In this document: positions 20,100 to 28,211 of the stretch, in pieces
Position numbering within the stretch: the first letter of the stretch is position 1
How the letters are laid out: each line of letters starts with the position of its first letter
Assembly: GCA_003427395.1 (NCBI GenBank)
Contig: BFEA01000025.1
Coordinates: 1,450,703 to 1,486,017, forward strand
Direction of reading: 5' to 3'
Origin: Chara braunii
Taxonomy: Eukaryota > Streptophyta > Charophyceae > Charales > Characeae
Length of the DNA: 35,315 nucleotides
Made by a program: the position numbers and the translations under genes
The notes under the pieces: model-generated
Told to the model about the DNA's origin: nothing
The model's database searches: none
Seen by the model: the letters and a program-made list of their open reading frames with translations, nothing else

Positions 20100-21670
20100 C
20101 AGAACATGTCCTGCATCCCTTCAGCGTAAACTTTTGGGCACAGAATCAGAGTTTCAGCTGGGATTTTATCCAAAGGCACCCTCACAAAGTTGACCAACAG
20201 CTTCTTCCATACTTTGACATCCACTCCACCTTCCTCTTTTCTTCCTTTCTCTTCCTGTCCCATTACACTCATCACTTCTCCTACGGTTACCCACTGCGTC
20301 AATCCATATTTCACAAAGCAATCGTTTATTTCCCTCGTAACCCCCTTTACCAAGTCCATTCCCTCCTTCCTTACATAGTCCTTTGCATTTAGTAAAACCA
20401 GGGGAGCGTCATTAACCGAGATGAGTTTGCAAGTCACGTGTCCTTCCACTTTCGGAAGGTCCGAGTCCACACAGGGGCAGACGCCTACCACGTTCCACGC
20501 AGCGGTTCTGTGGTTATGCAGAATCTGACCGACCGTCTGGTTTCGTTTCCAAACGGTCCTCAGACGTCCACAGATAAGCTTGCTTACACAGTCAGGAAAC
20601 TGCTCTTTCACCCTCTCTTTTACCAAACTCCTTATCTTACTCTTTACAATCCCTCTATTATAGGTAACCCCGATCACTATCCTCCTCCTAATTTTAATCC
20701 CAAACTTTTTAGAAATCACTCCATCCAGAATACCTTTGACTTTCTTGCGGGTTGCCTTCTTGCTGAATGTCCGAGCGGTCTGAAAGAGCCGAACCAGTTC
20801 GTCCGAAGACATCCTAAACAAGTTTTTGATCGTCCATGGTACTGACAGCAAATGAATCGGAGTTTTCTTATCCGTAGTCAGTCCGAATTTTCCCTTTACG
20901 ACCTTTATCACTTGGAACCTCCCTCCCTGCTGGATCTCCTTTTTGCATTCTTTAAGAAGTTTCACCCTCCCTTTTTCCCGAACCACCGTCTCACCAAACC
21001 GTCTCCGAATCACCGACCATTTCGTAACCCACAACGAACCCTTTCTCGACAAAAAATCCCTACACCCACTACTTAGCAAACTACCCAAATCACAAAATTC
21101 CCGTCCGTTGGCTTGAAATTTCACAATTCCTAATGTCCCCTGCCTCCCTCCCTTTTTCCTTGCCCTTCTTCCTTTCCGATTCTTCTTCGTCCCCGCCTTC
21201 TTCTTTCCCCGACTATTCAAGATCGGCGACCATCTACCGATACACATCTCCTCGATTTTAACCAATTCATCCTTCTCAGCAAAAACAAGGGGCATTGCTA
21301 TGTATGAATTCCATCCAAATTTGCCTAACCATCTATAGAACTTATTTCCTACACCATTCGAACTCAGATTCCCGACATGTTCACGCCACCTGGTCCGTAG
21401 TTCCCGTTCTGTCTTCCCAATATAAAATTTTCGGCAGAAGGGACTGAAGATCAGATAAACACACGAACGCGCTTCCAGCCATCCTTGCGGAGCCTTATCA
21501 AAACATTCAAAGACCACGTCACGGAATTTTTCGGCAAATCCAATCCCCTTACAGGCTAATAAAAACAGTGAAAGCAACGCACCCAAGTTATCAACAATCC
21601 TCACTATCTTCTTAAATCGCTTATCAGCCCCTAGCTTACCCCTAATATCGTAGATTTCCTGTATTTCCAT
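20048..21670 (-). CDS. Penelope-like ORF2, N-terminal part with GIY-YIG endonuclease
   Basis: 540 codons from an ATG two codons after the TAG of the previous segment, in the same frame. The GIY-YIG nuclease domain lies at about residues 67-150: CVYLIFSPFCRKFYIGKTER gives the VYL...YIG strands, LRTRWREH carries the conserved Arg, and IEEMCIGRWSPILNSR carries the catalytic Glu and Asn. It would nick target DNA to prime reverse transcription. A basic linker (KKKAGTKKNRKGRRARKK) follows. Near residue 400 VCPCVDSDLPKVEGHVTC suggests a small metal-binding site. The frame ends in TGA at 20048, after the point where the RT frame takes over. The 540 residues lack the RT, so this is not a complete protein alone. 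Confidence 0.88.
   Translation of the reverse strand: MEIQEIYDIRGKLGADKRFKKIVRIVDNLGALLSLFLLACKGIGFAEKFRDVVFECFDKAPQGWLEARSCVYLIFSPFCRKFYIGKTERELRTRWREHVGNLSSNGVGNKFYRWLGKFGWNSYIAMPLVFAEKDELVKIEEMCIGRWSPILNSRGKKKAGTKKNRKGRRARKKGGRQGTLGIVKFQANGREFCDLGSLLSSGCRDFLSRKGSLWVTKWSVIRRRFGETVVREKGRVKLLKECKKEIQQGGRFQVIKVVKGKFGLTTDKKTPIHLLSVPWTIKNLFRMSSDELVRLFQTARTFSKKATRKKVKGILDGVISKKFGIKIRRRIVIGVTYNRGIVKSKIRSLVKERVKEQFPDCVSKLICGRLRTVWKRNQTVGQILHNHRTAAWNVVGVCPCVDSDLPKVEGHVTCKLISVNDAPLVLLNAKDYVRKEGMDLVKGVTREINDCFVKYGLTQWVTVGEVMSVMGQEEKGRKEEGGVDVKVWKKLLVNFVRVPLDKIPAETLILCPKVYAEGMQDMFWGKANLSRIEGGRGGYR
20093..20099 (-). promoter_or_regulatory. Candidate -1 frameshift heptamer
   Basis: The minus strand reads TGG GGA AAG in the endonuclease frame, giving G GGA AAG, an X XXY YYZ heptamer in the correct phase. 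Slipping by -1 gives GGG AAA GGC, which is exactly the RT frame. It lies within the 72-nt window where both frames are open. Final G is a weak choice for eukaryotic sites, and a random heptamer of this form would occur in such a window roughly one time in ten, so an old indel remains possible. Confidence 0.35.
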
Positions 21671-21673
21671 GCC

Positions 21674-22270
21674 CTATACTTGTTCAATCCCCCCCTCCCG
21701 TTCCCGTTCACGTTCTAGTTCGGGTACAGCATCCGCATCCCCCGTCGGGGCCCTATCAGTCGGGCCTGCGGTTGACCTTACCCTAGGTGCTCGCACCCCT
21801 ATTCGAGGTACATGCGTTTCAAAGATACTCTGCATGATGCGTAGCTCCGCCAACTCTTCAACTGCCTCGTCTTTCTTTCCTCTCCAGACGATCCCCTCCT
21901 TCTTGCAGAGCGTTTTCAGCTCTGGGCAGTGCTTCTTTGCGATGTACTTCACCATTGCGATCTTGAAGCCAGTCCTGCTCTCGAAGTCTGCCGAACAAGG
22001 CACACCGCTCCAAGGATAAGTTATCAGTACCGTGTCTTTCTTGGGTCGCCCTCTTCCCTTCCTCTCCGGTTCGACTGGTGAGGCCATCGGGAACACCGGC
22101 TGTTGTGTGCCGCTTCCTCTTGCCGCTTTCGGCGGTGTCTCCGTCGGTGGGCTCCCTTGCGAAGGTTCGCCTCTCTCCTGTGTTCGCTTCCTCCCTCTGA
22201 CGTTAGTACTCCCTTCCCGTTCCTCATCCTCCTCTACCTCTTCCTCTTCATTAGGCCATTGTTCCCATTC
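21674..22270 (-). CDS. Acidic, AT-hook and SAP-like segment of the Penelope-like element
   Basis: The same frame as ORF1, open from the TAG at 22271 to the TAG at 21674. It starts with an acidic stretch (EWEQWPNEEEEVEEDEE), then a Pro/Thr-rich region, then KGRGRPKK, an AT-hook-like core. Next comes LKTLCKKEGIVWRGKKDEAV, which resembles a SAP helix-turn-helix. Both are DNA-binding motifs. The end is Arg/Glu-rich. There is no ATG at its beginning (first ATG near 22087), which favours either readthrough of the UAG or a lesion in a once continuous protein. DNA binding is inferred from motif appearance only. Confidence 0.6.
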   Translation of the reverse strand, partial: EWEQWPNEEEEVEEDEEREGSTNVRGRKRTQERGEPSQGSPPTETPPKAARGSGTQQPVFPMASPVEPERKGRGRPKKDTVLITYPWSGVPCSADFESRTGFKIAMVKYIAKKHCPELKTLCKKEGIVWRGKKDEAVEELAELRIMQSIFETHVPRIGVRAPRVRSTAGPTDRAPTGDADAVPELEREREREGGIEQV

Positions 22271-23128
22271 CTACTCAGCGTCCTCTACGACCTTTTTCCC
22301 TTTCACCATGTCATGTATTTCCTCGTTGACCGCTTTTTTGACTTCCTGTTTCAGGAACAGTCTCTGTTCCCCGAACAACTTCCTAATGCCCCACAGTCGA
22401 TCCGCTTCTTTCTTCTCCTCCTCTTGCTTCTTTGCTAATTCTACTCGCTTCGCTTCTTCTTTCTCAATTTTTTCCCGAACTTCTCGTTTCTTCCGTTCTT
22501 CCTCCTCCTTCTTCGCTGCTTCCTCCTTCGCCTTCTCTTCAATAGATAACTTAAAAAACGATGCCATAGCCCCGATCGACTCTTCCAACTCTTTACTTAA
22601 CGTCACCACCGGCGCTGAACCTGGCCCCATTGTTTGAGTCGTGTTTTGGCCATTACCTCCTCCAACAGTTCCATTTCCTCCCCCTCCACCTCCTCCTCCT
22701 CCTCCTCCTCCTCCTCCTCCTTGAGTGTAATTCCTGCCTTGGAAATTTCCACCTTGGAAGGTCCCCCCCGGGGGGTACCCATTCCCTTGCCGAGGCATCG
22801 GGCACTCCCTTGAGTAGTGCCCGAACTGATTGCAGTTGTAGCTTCGAACTTGATTCCTCGGTCTTCCCCCTCCTCCGTTCCAACCCCCATTATTCCATCC
22901 TCCATTGTTCCAACCTCCATTGTTCCAATGTCCCGGCGGTCCATTATTCCATCCCCCTCCCCCTCCAGGGTTCCCGCCTCCTCCATTATTCCCCCACCCC
23001 GACTGTGGCGGTCCCCAATTTCCACCACCTCCTCCTCGTCCCCCGTTCCATCCTTGCTGTCCCCCATTCCATCCTTGGCCTCCAGGCCCTTGATTACCTC
23101 CATTATTACCCTGTCCATTAGAGTCCAT
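22271..23128 (-). CDS. Penelope-like element ORF1: Gly/Trp/Asn-rich zinc-knuckle and coiled-coil protein
   Basis: 285 codons from an ATG with the stop TAG. Residues about 1-90 are Gly-rich with repeated GGWNNGGWNNG units, an RGG/prion-like RNA-binding style. Near residue 95 is a knuckle-like NCNQFGHYSREC: C-X4-H-X4-C is present, but the first Cys of the CCHC motif is Ser. A poly-Gly run near residues 137-150 is encoded by GGA repeats. Residues about 195-260 are Lys/Glu-rich and should form a coiled coil. By analogy with retroelement Gag or LINE ORF1 proteins it may coat element RNA; that is inference. Beyond the TAG the frame stays open for 58 codons before joining the next segment. Confidence 0.8.
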   Translation of the reverse strand: MDSNGQGNNGGNQGPGGQGWNGGQQGWNGGRGGGGGNWGPPQSGWGNNGGGGNPGGGGGWNNGPPGHWNNGGWNNGGWNNGGWNGGGGRPRNQVRSYNCNQFGHYSRECPMPRQGNGYPPGGTFQGGNFQGRNYTQGGGGGGGGGGGGGGGNGTVGGGNGQNTTQTMGPGSAPVVTLSKELEESIGAMASFFKLSIEEKAKEEAAKKEEEERKKREVREKIEKEEAKRVELAKKQEEEKKEADRLWGIRKLFGEQRLFLKQEVKKAVNEEIHDMVKGKKVVEDAE

Positions 23129-23289
23129 ATATTTTTCGCCGTTCTCCGTTGATAAGTTAGCCTCCTTTAGTCGTCCTACAGCCGCATCCGAGAATTACTC
23201 TCGGACCAGCCTCGTAACTTCTCCTTCTTCTAGCTCCGCTGTCACCACCGTCGAGTAACTCCCTCAGCAGGTTACAGCGTCCTTGTTCA

Positions 23290-23392
23290 GAGGAACAAGA
23301 GAGAGTGAACGCAAGGCGTCACAGCGACCGAGAGCACACCACACTTCACATGCAAGCATCAGAGCGTAGACGTTTCAGCGGCCAAAAGCCCG
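23290..23392 (-). repeat. 5' direct repeat (pseudo-LTR) of the Penelope-like element
   Basis: Partner of 18482-18584. ORF1 begins 162 bp inside it, leaving a short 5' leader (23129-23289). Promoter activity would be expected here, but no TATA-like box stands out. Confidence 0.9.
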
Positions 23393-23587
23393 GGAAAATA
23401 GGGTGACCCGGCGGCCCGGCTGGTTGCCTAGCTCCGTACCTTGTTATAGTACTCAGTCCACAGTAGTCCCTGTCGTTCCGTGTTACCCTGCAGTCGAGGA
23501 GCATTCTCCATGCCTTCTTGCATTTTTGGCAAACTTTGCCATGGATGATGCAAGCTCGTTTTTTTTTTTTTTTTTTTTTTTTTGNGC

Positions 23588-23822
23588 TATAGTGAATGTG
23601 CACTTAACTGTGATGGTGAACGCCCCACAATCGTCATGGTCTGCAACCGGCATGCCCTCTGTCGTGCATGCTTCAGAGGTATGGTTAATGCTAGCCGCCC
23701 TGGCTCCTGGTGACGAAGTTGCTTACCTGAATGGTTTTCGTCCTATGGATCAGCGGGAGGGATGCTACCATCGCCCACATCCTTATGACAGTTGTCCTAT
23801 TTGTCGTGAGGGTCTTACTTAG
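23588..23822 (+). pseudogene. RING-finger-like fragment, frame-broken
   Basis: In the frame starting at 23588 the plus strand gives ECALNCDGERP...VCNRHALCRACF: the first six RING ligands (Cys, Cys, Cys, His, Cys, Cys) in order. The seventh and eighth (YDSCPICREGLT, stop at 23820) are in another frame of the same strand, so a one-base error, an indel or an unrecognised small intron separates them. The fragment begins right after a T-run with an N. RING fingers are usually E3 ubiquitin ligases. It could be the remnant of a host gene or a captured exon. Confidence 0.45.
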
Positions 23823-24248
23823 ACGTACTTTGCACCTTGACAAAAATGTGCAGGTGCGCTGAAAAAACTGTATAAGAATGTGCAAAAGTGGGAAACCCTT
23901 CACTAGAGATGCAAAACAGTGAAGAATATTGCAGTAAAAGAAGAATATAAGTCTGTGTCATTTGACTTTGTTTGTACCCAGCACCCAAACACCCTAAAAA
24001 GAAAAGTCAAAAGGGTGAAAATGATATTGTAAAATGAAGAAGGAAGTGCAGGTGCGCTGAAAACCGAACGTGGAAGACTCTTCACAAAAACTGCAAGAAA
24101 GAAGAATGCAGTAAAAGAAAGAAGATGTTTGTGTCAACGTTTTTTATTTTTATTTTTGTTTTTTCTCCCTCTGTCTGCTGGTTACCCTGTCTGCTCCTCT
24201 CTTCCTTGTGTTTAACACCACTTCCTTCACTCTGCCTCTTTCCCATAG
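23823..24248. other. Possible intron or spacer with a duplicated segment
   Basis: TGCAGGTGCGCTGAAAA followed by ACTCTTCAC-like and AATGCAGTAAAAGAA segments occurs twice (from about 23849 and from about 24046). The right end is a long pyrimidine tract ending TTTCCCATAG, a good splice acceptor. Confidence 0.4.
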
Positions 24249-24370
24249 CGTGCAAGTGGGCTGTTATGGCATACGGGGATGGGGGCAACTCGTGCTCAAC
24301 TTCATCAACGTGGCGAGCCTTGTACGTTAGATACACGGTGGAGGAGGCGTTAAGAAGACTGAGAAACTGA
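24249..24370 (+). CDS. Possible terminal exon of a host gene
   Basis: Directly after the CCCATAG acceptor, an open frame encodes CKWAVMAYGDGGNSC, then STWRALYVRYTVEEALRRLR, and ends in TGA at 24370. No family is recognised. Support is the splice acceptor, the position downstream of the RING-like fragment, and the AT-rich region after it (AATATA near 24415, AATAATAA near 24430) that could hold a poly-A signal. The upstream partner exon is not identified. Confidence 0.3.
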
Positions 24371-24689
24371 ATGATTTCAATGTGCTTTTGTTTTTGATTT
24401 TTATTCTTTCTTCAATATACAGTGAAACGAATAATAAGAGGGCATTGTTCTGTGTCATTCTGGTTTGTCTATCTCTTTGCATGTCTATCCTTTCATTTTC
24501 CTTTCTTTGCTCATCTTATTTATCCTTCTACTTCACGTGCTTGTGGTCTTAGTGAATAGTTTTGTGACAATATATATATATAGAGAGAGAGAGCGAGAGA
24601 TACGGGCGTGTTGATAAAAAAAATCTCTACACGCCTATGATTTTTAATAATTTTTTGTGATATCTACTGGAAGGGGAAAAAAAAAAAAG

Positions 24690-24730
<41 letters not shown>
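24371..24730. other. AT-rich noncoding DNA ending in a long A-tract
   Basis: Includes a TA then GA microsatellite (24571-24600) and an A-tract of about 55 bp (24676-24730). No gene is seen. Confidence 0.6.
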
Positions 24731-24733
<3 letters not shown>

Positions 24734-24888
24734 GTCTCTCTTAGACGAGAGAGAAAAAAAAGACAAACAACAACCCATCAGTTTCTCATCCTTTAATTGG
24801 CGTACATGTGCTTTTCACGGGGACCACATTGTGTTTATGACAGTTTATCATGACATTGTGTATTTCTTTCTTTTGATGCCAATCTATC

Positions 24889-25013
24889 GGCCTGGCTCCA
24901 CTACTACTCTCCACATGCACCAAAGGCAAAAAATATGGGGGTGTATCTCTTTCCTTGCTCTAGCCGAAGATTCATTCTCCTTTTGCACATTTGGAGAGTA
25001 CTGGAGTGAGGCC
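24889..25013. mobile_element. Foldback element of the ATGCACAAAAGACAAAAA family, copy 1
   Basis: Ends GGCCTGGCTCCACTACTCTC and GGAGAGTACTGGAGTGAGGCC are near-inverted. The interior ATGCACCAAAGGCAAAAAAT is shared with copies at 25071, 25206 and 34106. Confidence 0.6.
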
Positions 25014-25070
25014 CTATCTTTCAAGTGAAATAAGAGAGTGTGCTGTCATGGACTCATGGACGCGTTAATT

Positions 25071-25168
25071 GGCGTCGCTGCACTACTCTCTACATGCACA
25101 AAAGACAAAAATCATGGCCGTGTATCTTTCTCGTTTTGCACATTTCGAGAGTAGTGGAGCGAGGCCTA
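25071..25168. mobile_element. Same foldback family, copy 2
   Basis: CACTACTCTCTACATGCACA at the left, GAGAGTAGTGGAGCGAGGCC at the right, interior ATCATGGCCGTGTATCTTTC. Confidence 0.65.
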
Positions 25169-25205
25169 ATATCTGTGGAATCTTGATCATCTGTCCTCAT
25201 ACTAA

Positions 25206-25333
25206 GGGCCTGGCTCCGCTACTCTCGACATCATGCACAAAAGACAAAAATCATGGCCGTGTATCTTTCCATGTTCTAGTAGCGGAGTATTCTCTCTCGT
25301 TTTGTACATTTGGAGAGTCGTGGAGCGAGCCCC
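25206..25333. mobile_element. Same foldback family, copy 3
   Basis: GGGCCTGGCTCCGCTACTCT at the left and GGAGAGTCGTGGAGCGAGCCC at the right edge region; the interior is identical to copy 2 over ATCATGGCCGTGTATCTTTC. It lies 38 bp from copy 2, so the cluster may be one element duplicated locally. Confidence 0.65.
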
Positions 25334-25711
25334 CAAGGCTGCTGCTTGCTGACCAGTTCCTCCTTCAGCTTCTACTATCCCTCTCATGGCAACACGAGAG
25401 TTCAATCACTTCGCTCTATGCTGGAAGCGCCTTAGAGTTGGAAGTTCCAAATTCATTGGTCAATCAGCAGGCTCGCCATAGTTTGAAAAAACAAAAAAAG
25501 ACGGGGAAAGGCATACACCCGAGTGTAAGAGAAGTGACGTAGACGTCGTAGAGCGAGCTGAGTTGGCATGTTGAAGAGTTGGGATCCCAGTCGCAGCAGC
25601 GATCCTTCCGGCATGGGAAAGCAATCTACTGCTGGGATCCCATCCCATCTCAATGATCTCATCCTGAAAGTGCGACCACCTCTGTGACGAGCGGCACTTG
25701 CTGTTAGCCTG
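25334..25711. other. No recognised gene
   Basis: Short frames only. GGGATCCCA occurs twice (25581, 25636) as an inverted pair around CAGCAGCGATCC. Confidence 0.4.
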
Positions 25712-25865
25712 TTACGGTCTTCCACAGATAGAACGTGCGGTCATTAAAGCTGTATTTGGCACACCTTTCTGTCCAGATGCAGCGAAAATGAAGCCGTATT
25801 TCGCGCACCTTTCTGTCCAGATGCAGCGAAAATGACCGTACATTCTGTTCGGGGGAAGAAGGTAG
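25712..25865. mobile_element. 111-bp foldback family, enlarged copy 4
   Basis: The family ends are present (TTACGGTCTTCC and GGGGGAAGAAGGTAG), but the middle contains a direct duplication of about 43 bp (25753-25795 and 25796-25838), each with CACCTTTCTGTCCAGATGCA. This makes the copy longer than the usual 111 bp. Confidence 0.7.
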
Positions 25866-25901
25866 GGATAGTTCTTTTCATGGGACACTCAGAGTCTGCT
25901 C

Positions 25902-26010
25902 GGGGCCAAGTCCCACTAGAAGCCTTGATTTTCCCTCGACGGCTGAACCTGGACGTGTTTGTGGAGATGTGCGGTTCAGGAACCAAACTCCACGCACTCG
26001 TCTGTGGCCT
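25902..26010. mobile_element. Half copy of the GGTCCCACT foldback family
   Basis: Left end GGGGCCAAGTCCCACTAGAA and interior CTGGACGTGTTTGTGGAGAT match the full element at 32972, but no right end is found. Confidence 0.5.
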
Positions 26011-26969
26011 TTCTCCTTCCATTCATTCACTTCACATTCACAAACCTTAAGTCCAATTGCAGACGTTGCCTATTTGAAATTTTGAATTGAATTTATGGCC
26101 CACTAGAAATCGCCCTGGCGCAGTCGATCGTTCTTAGTCTGACAGGGGTAGTCAGGATTCCGTGAGTTTCGTCGTCGCCTAAGCTGTTCCCTTTCCCAAT
26201 ACGTCCGATACTCTGAGTTCCTTAGGATCTCGCAGTCGGTGAGCCAGAATGGAGTTTCCACCGCCATATCCTACTCAGTGGACGGTGATTACATTCATTT
26301 CCTGACGAAGCGATATCGCAACCGGGCTTACGCAGACGCGCGTGTATGTTGCAGACTCCGCTGCCGGACTCGCTGTTATACACGGGCGCCTGCGTAGGCA
26401 GACTGCTCAGATCCTATCTTGTCGCGCGGATAAGTCAGGGGTAGTCGCTTCTGTCCGTGCGTCGGTCTATCCCGTATGCATGCAATTATCCTTCTCATGC
26501 AACCATCATCATTCCAAGTGAGATCCGATCATTACATACATGCCCATACCATCATGCCGCAAAGAAGCGATTGTCCAACATTAAGGACCAATACATCAGA
26601 TCATTCCTGTAATCATGCATGAACTAAGAGCAAGTGGTCAGGCAAGGTATGCGCACCGGGCGTCACGATATCCGGCCCGATCCGGGGGAACCGAAACCTC
26701 GCGGATCGCTGTGCACGCAGCGCAGATGGCTACTAGAAAACGACAAAATTTCAATTAAGCTAATGCTATTGAATAGAACAAAATTGGAAATCGGAAACAA
26801 CTCGAGAAAGGAGACACGAGTTCGTTCATCAGCATGCATACATACATACAAAACTGAAAATCCGAGATGATTGACAAAGAAATATGAAACTGCCGCAACA
26901 AAATTGGCCAACATTGGAGTCAAAATTTCAAAGAAGGTGGGAAGAAAGGCATTGTTTCACCATATCCCC

Positions 26970-27078
<109 letters not shown>

Positions 27079-27292
27079 GACCCCCGTACGAATACGGGCC
27101 GTATGTACGTACGTGAGACCGTACGTACGGGCTCATGTGGTCGTACGGGCCGTACGTACGGACAAAAAGCAACAAAAAAAAACTCAAAAAAATCTGAAAA
27201 AAAAAAATGTTATGCAGAAAAATAAACTGAAACACTTTTGCCTCAGGGTCATATTGAAATTCGTTACCAACTTTGAGATTAAAAAAAAAAGC

Positions 27293-27329
<37 letters not shown>

Positions 27330-27445
27330 TTTTTGTTTTTGTTTTTGTTTTTGTTTTTGTACGGGGCTGTACGTACGGCCGTAGGGTCGTTCATACGGCC
27401 GTACGTACGACCGTACGATAAACCCCCCGTACGTCATACGGAGTG
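27079..27445. mobile_element. Insert with CGTACGTACGG palindromic ends
   Basis: Both ends are built from repeated GTAC-containing palindromes (CGTACGTACGG and variants at 27118-27161 and 27370-27432), starting CCCCCGTACG and ending CCCCCCGTACGTCATACGG. The interior contains TTATGCAGAAAAATAAAC and CAGGGTCATA, shared inverted with 18375-18415, then a T-run and (TTTTTG)n. Confidence 0.55.
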
Positions 27446-27451
27446 TTACAC

Positions 27452-27453
<2 letters not shown>

Positions 27454-27521
<68 letters not shown>
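27454..27521. repeat. (CT)n microsatellite
   Basis: About 68 bp of CT that closes the exchanged middle of the truncated LTR copy. Confidence 0.95.
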
Positions 27522-27522
<1 letters not shown>

Positions 27523-28100
27523 TCAAAAATTCCAAAGGAATTCCCCGCGCAATTGCTGCGCCAAAAGGACGGACTTCTGCCAAAAAAGAAAGAAAAGAAA
27601 GAAATAGGACATAGCAGACATTGTTCCCCTGCGCTCACTAAGGCGCGGGCCAACTTCCCCGAAGTTCCTAACCACCGCCTCCATTCTGTCAACGGACCAC
27701 GAAGAAAACCAAGAACGAGGGACTATCGTGCAATGTATCCCCGACCCCCTCTATGTACCCCCCCAATCCCAGTTGCGCAGAAGATGGCGCTTATCAGAAA
27801 AGAGCTCGTCACACGGTTGCTCTGGGGCATGAGGTTGCGCATCACACCTGTGCTACCAACCAGATCGCCCGTCGAGATATAGACATGAGCACCTTATCAT
27901 TACACCATGGTTGTGGCCAGATAGCCACACTCCTGCTCTTCTGCTGCTTCACTGTCAGGAAATTCATTGAGAGAACGTGAGACTCATGCCCTCTCACCCC
28001 CCCCTGGAAAAAAAGAAAAAAAAAAAGAAAAAAGTATGCCTCTAGTAAACTGTTTGTCTGGAAGCATTGGAGGAGAGGTCCTTTGTCATAGTACTTCGTC

Positions 28101-28211
28101 CTACAGTGTTCCCCCGAATACAACATACAGTCATTATAGCTGAATTTAGACTCAAAGATGGTCCAAATTCAGCTATAATGACCGTGTGTTGTATTGGGGG
28201 GAAGACTGTAG
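28101..28211. mobile_element. 111-bp foldback MITE, copy 5
   Basis: CTACAGTGTTCCCCCGAATA to its near reverse complement ending GAAGACTGTAG; arms of about 47 bp with five mismatches. Exactly 111 bp. Confidence 0.85.

Larger units (their letters stand above)
18482..23392 (-). mobile_element. Penelope-like retroelement with N-terminal GIY-YIG and a gag-like ORF1
   Basis: Direct repeats of about 103 bp bound a minus-strand coding block of 23128-18909. The order is ORF1 (Gly-rich, zinc knuckle, coiled coil), an AT-hook/SAP-like segment, a GIY-YIG endonuclease domain, a Cys/His region and a Penelope-type reverse transcriptase. GIY-YIG plus a VDD-type RT with pseudo-LTRs defines Penelope-like elements. 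Endonuclease before RT is the permuted order known from the Chlamys and Naiad groups. Only two in-frame UAG codons (22271, 21674) and one -1 frame change (within 20120-20048) interrupt some 1,400 codons. The element is therefore either recent or uses recoding. Confidence 0.9.

Noticed and set aside
22603-23118. Second protein overlapping ORF1 in another frame
   Set aside because: Its composition simply mirrors the GGA/GGN-rich repeat; the zinc knuckle and coiled coil are only in the chosen frame.
18909-23128. Host-wide reassignment of UAG to a sense codon
   Set aside because: Over 1,400 codons contain only two internal UAG and ordinary CAA/CAG use for Gln. A reassigned code would show many more, and the other elements also contain UGA and UAA.
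23290-23392. Hammerhead ribozyme in the Penelope-like direct repeat
   Set aside because: GAAACGTC and CTGATG occur on minus, but only six bases lie between GTC and CTGATG, too few for helix I, and the CTGATGA core has C in place of its last A. No matching stems were found.
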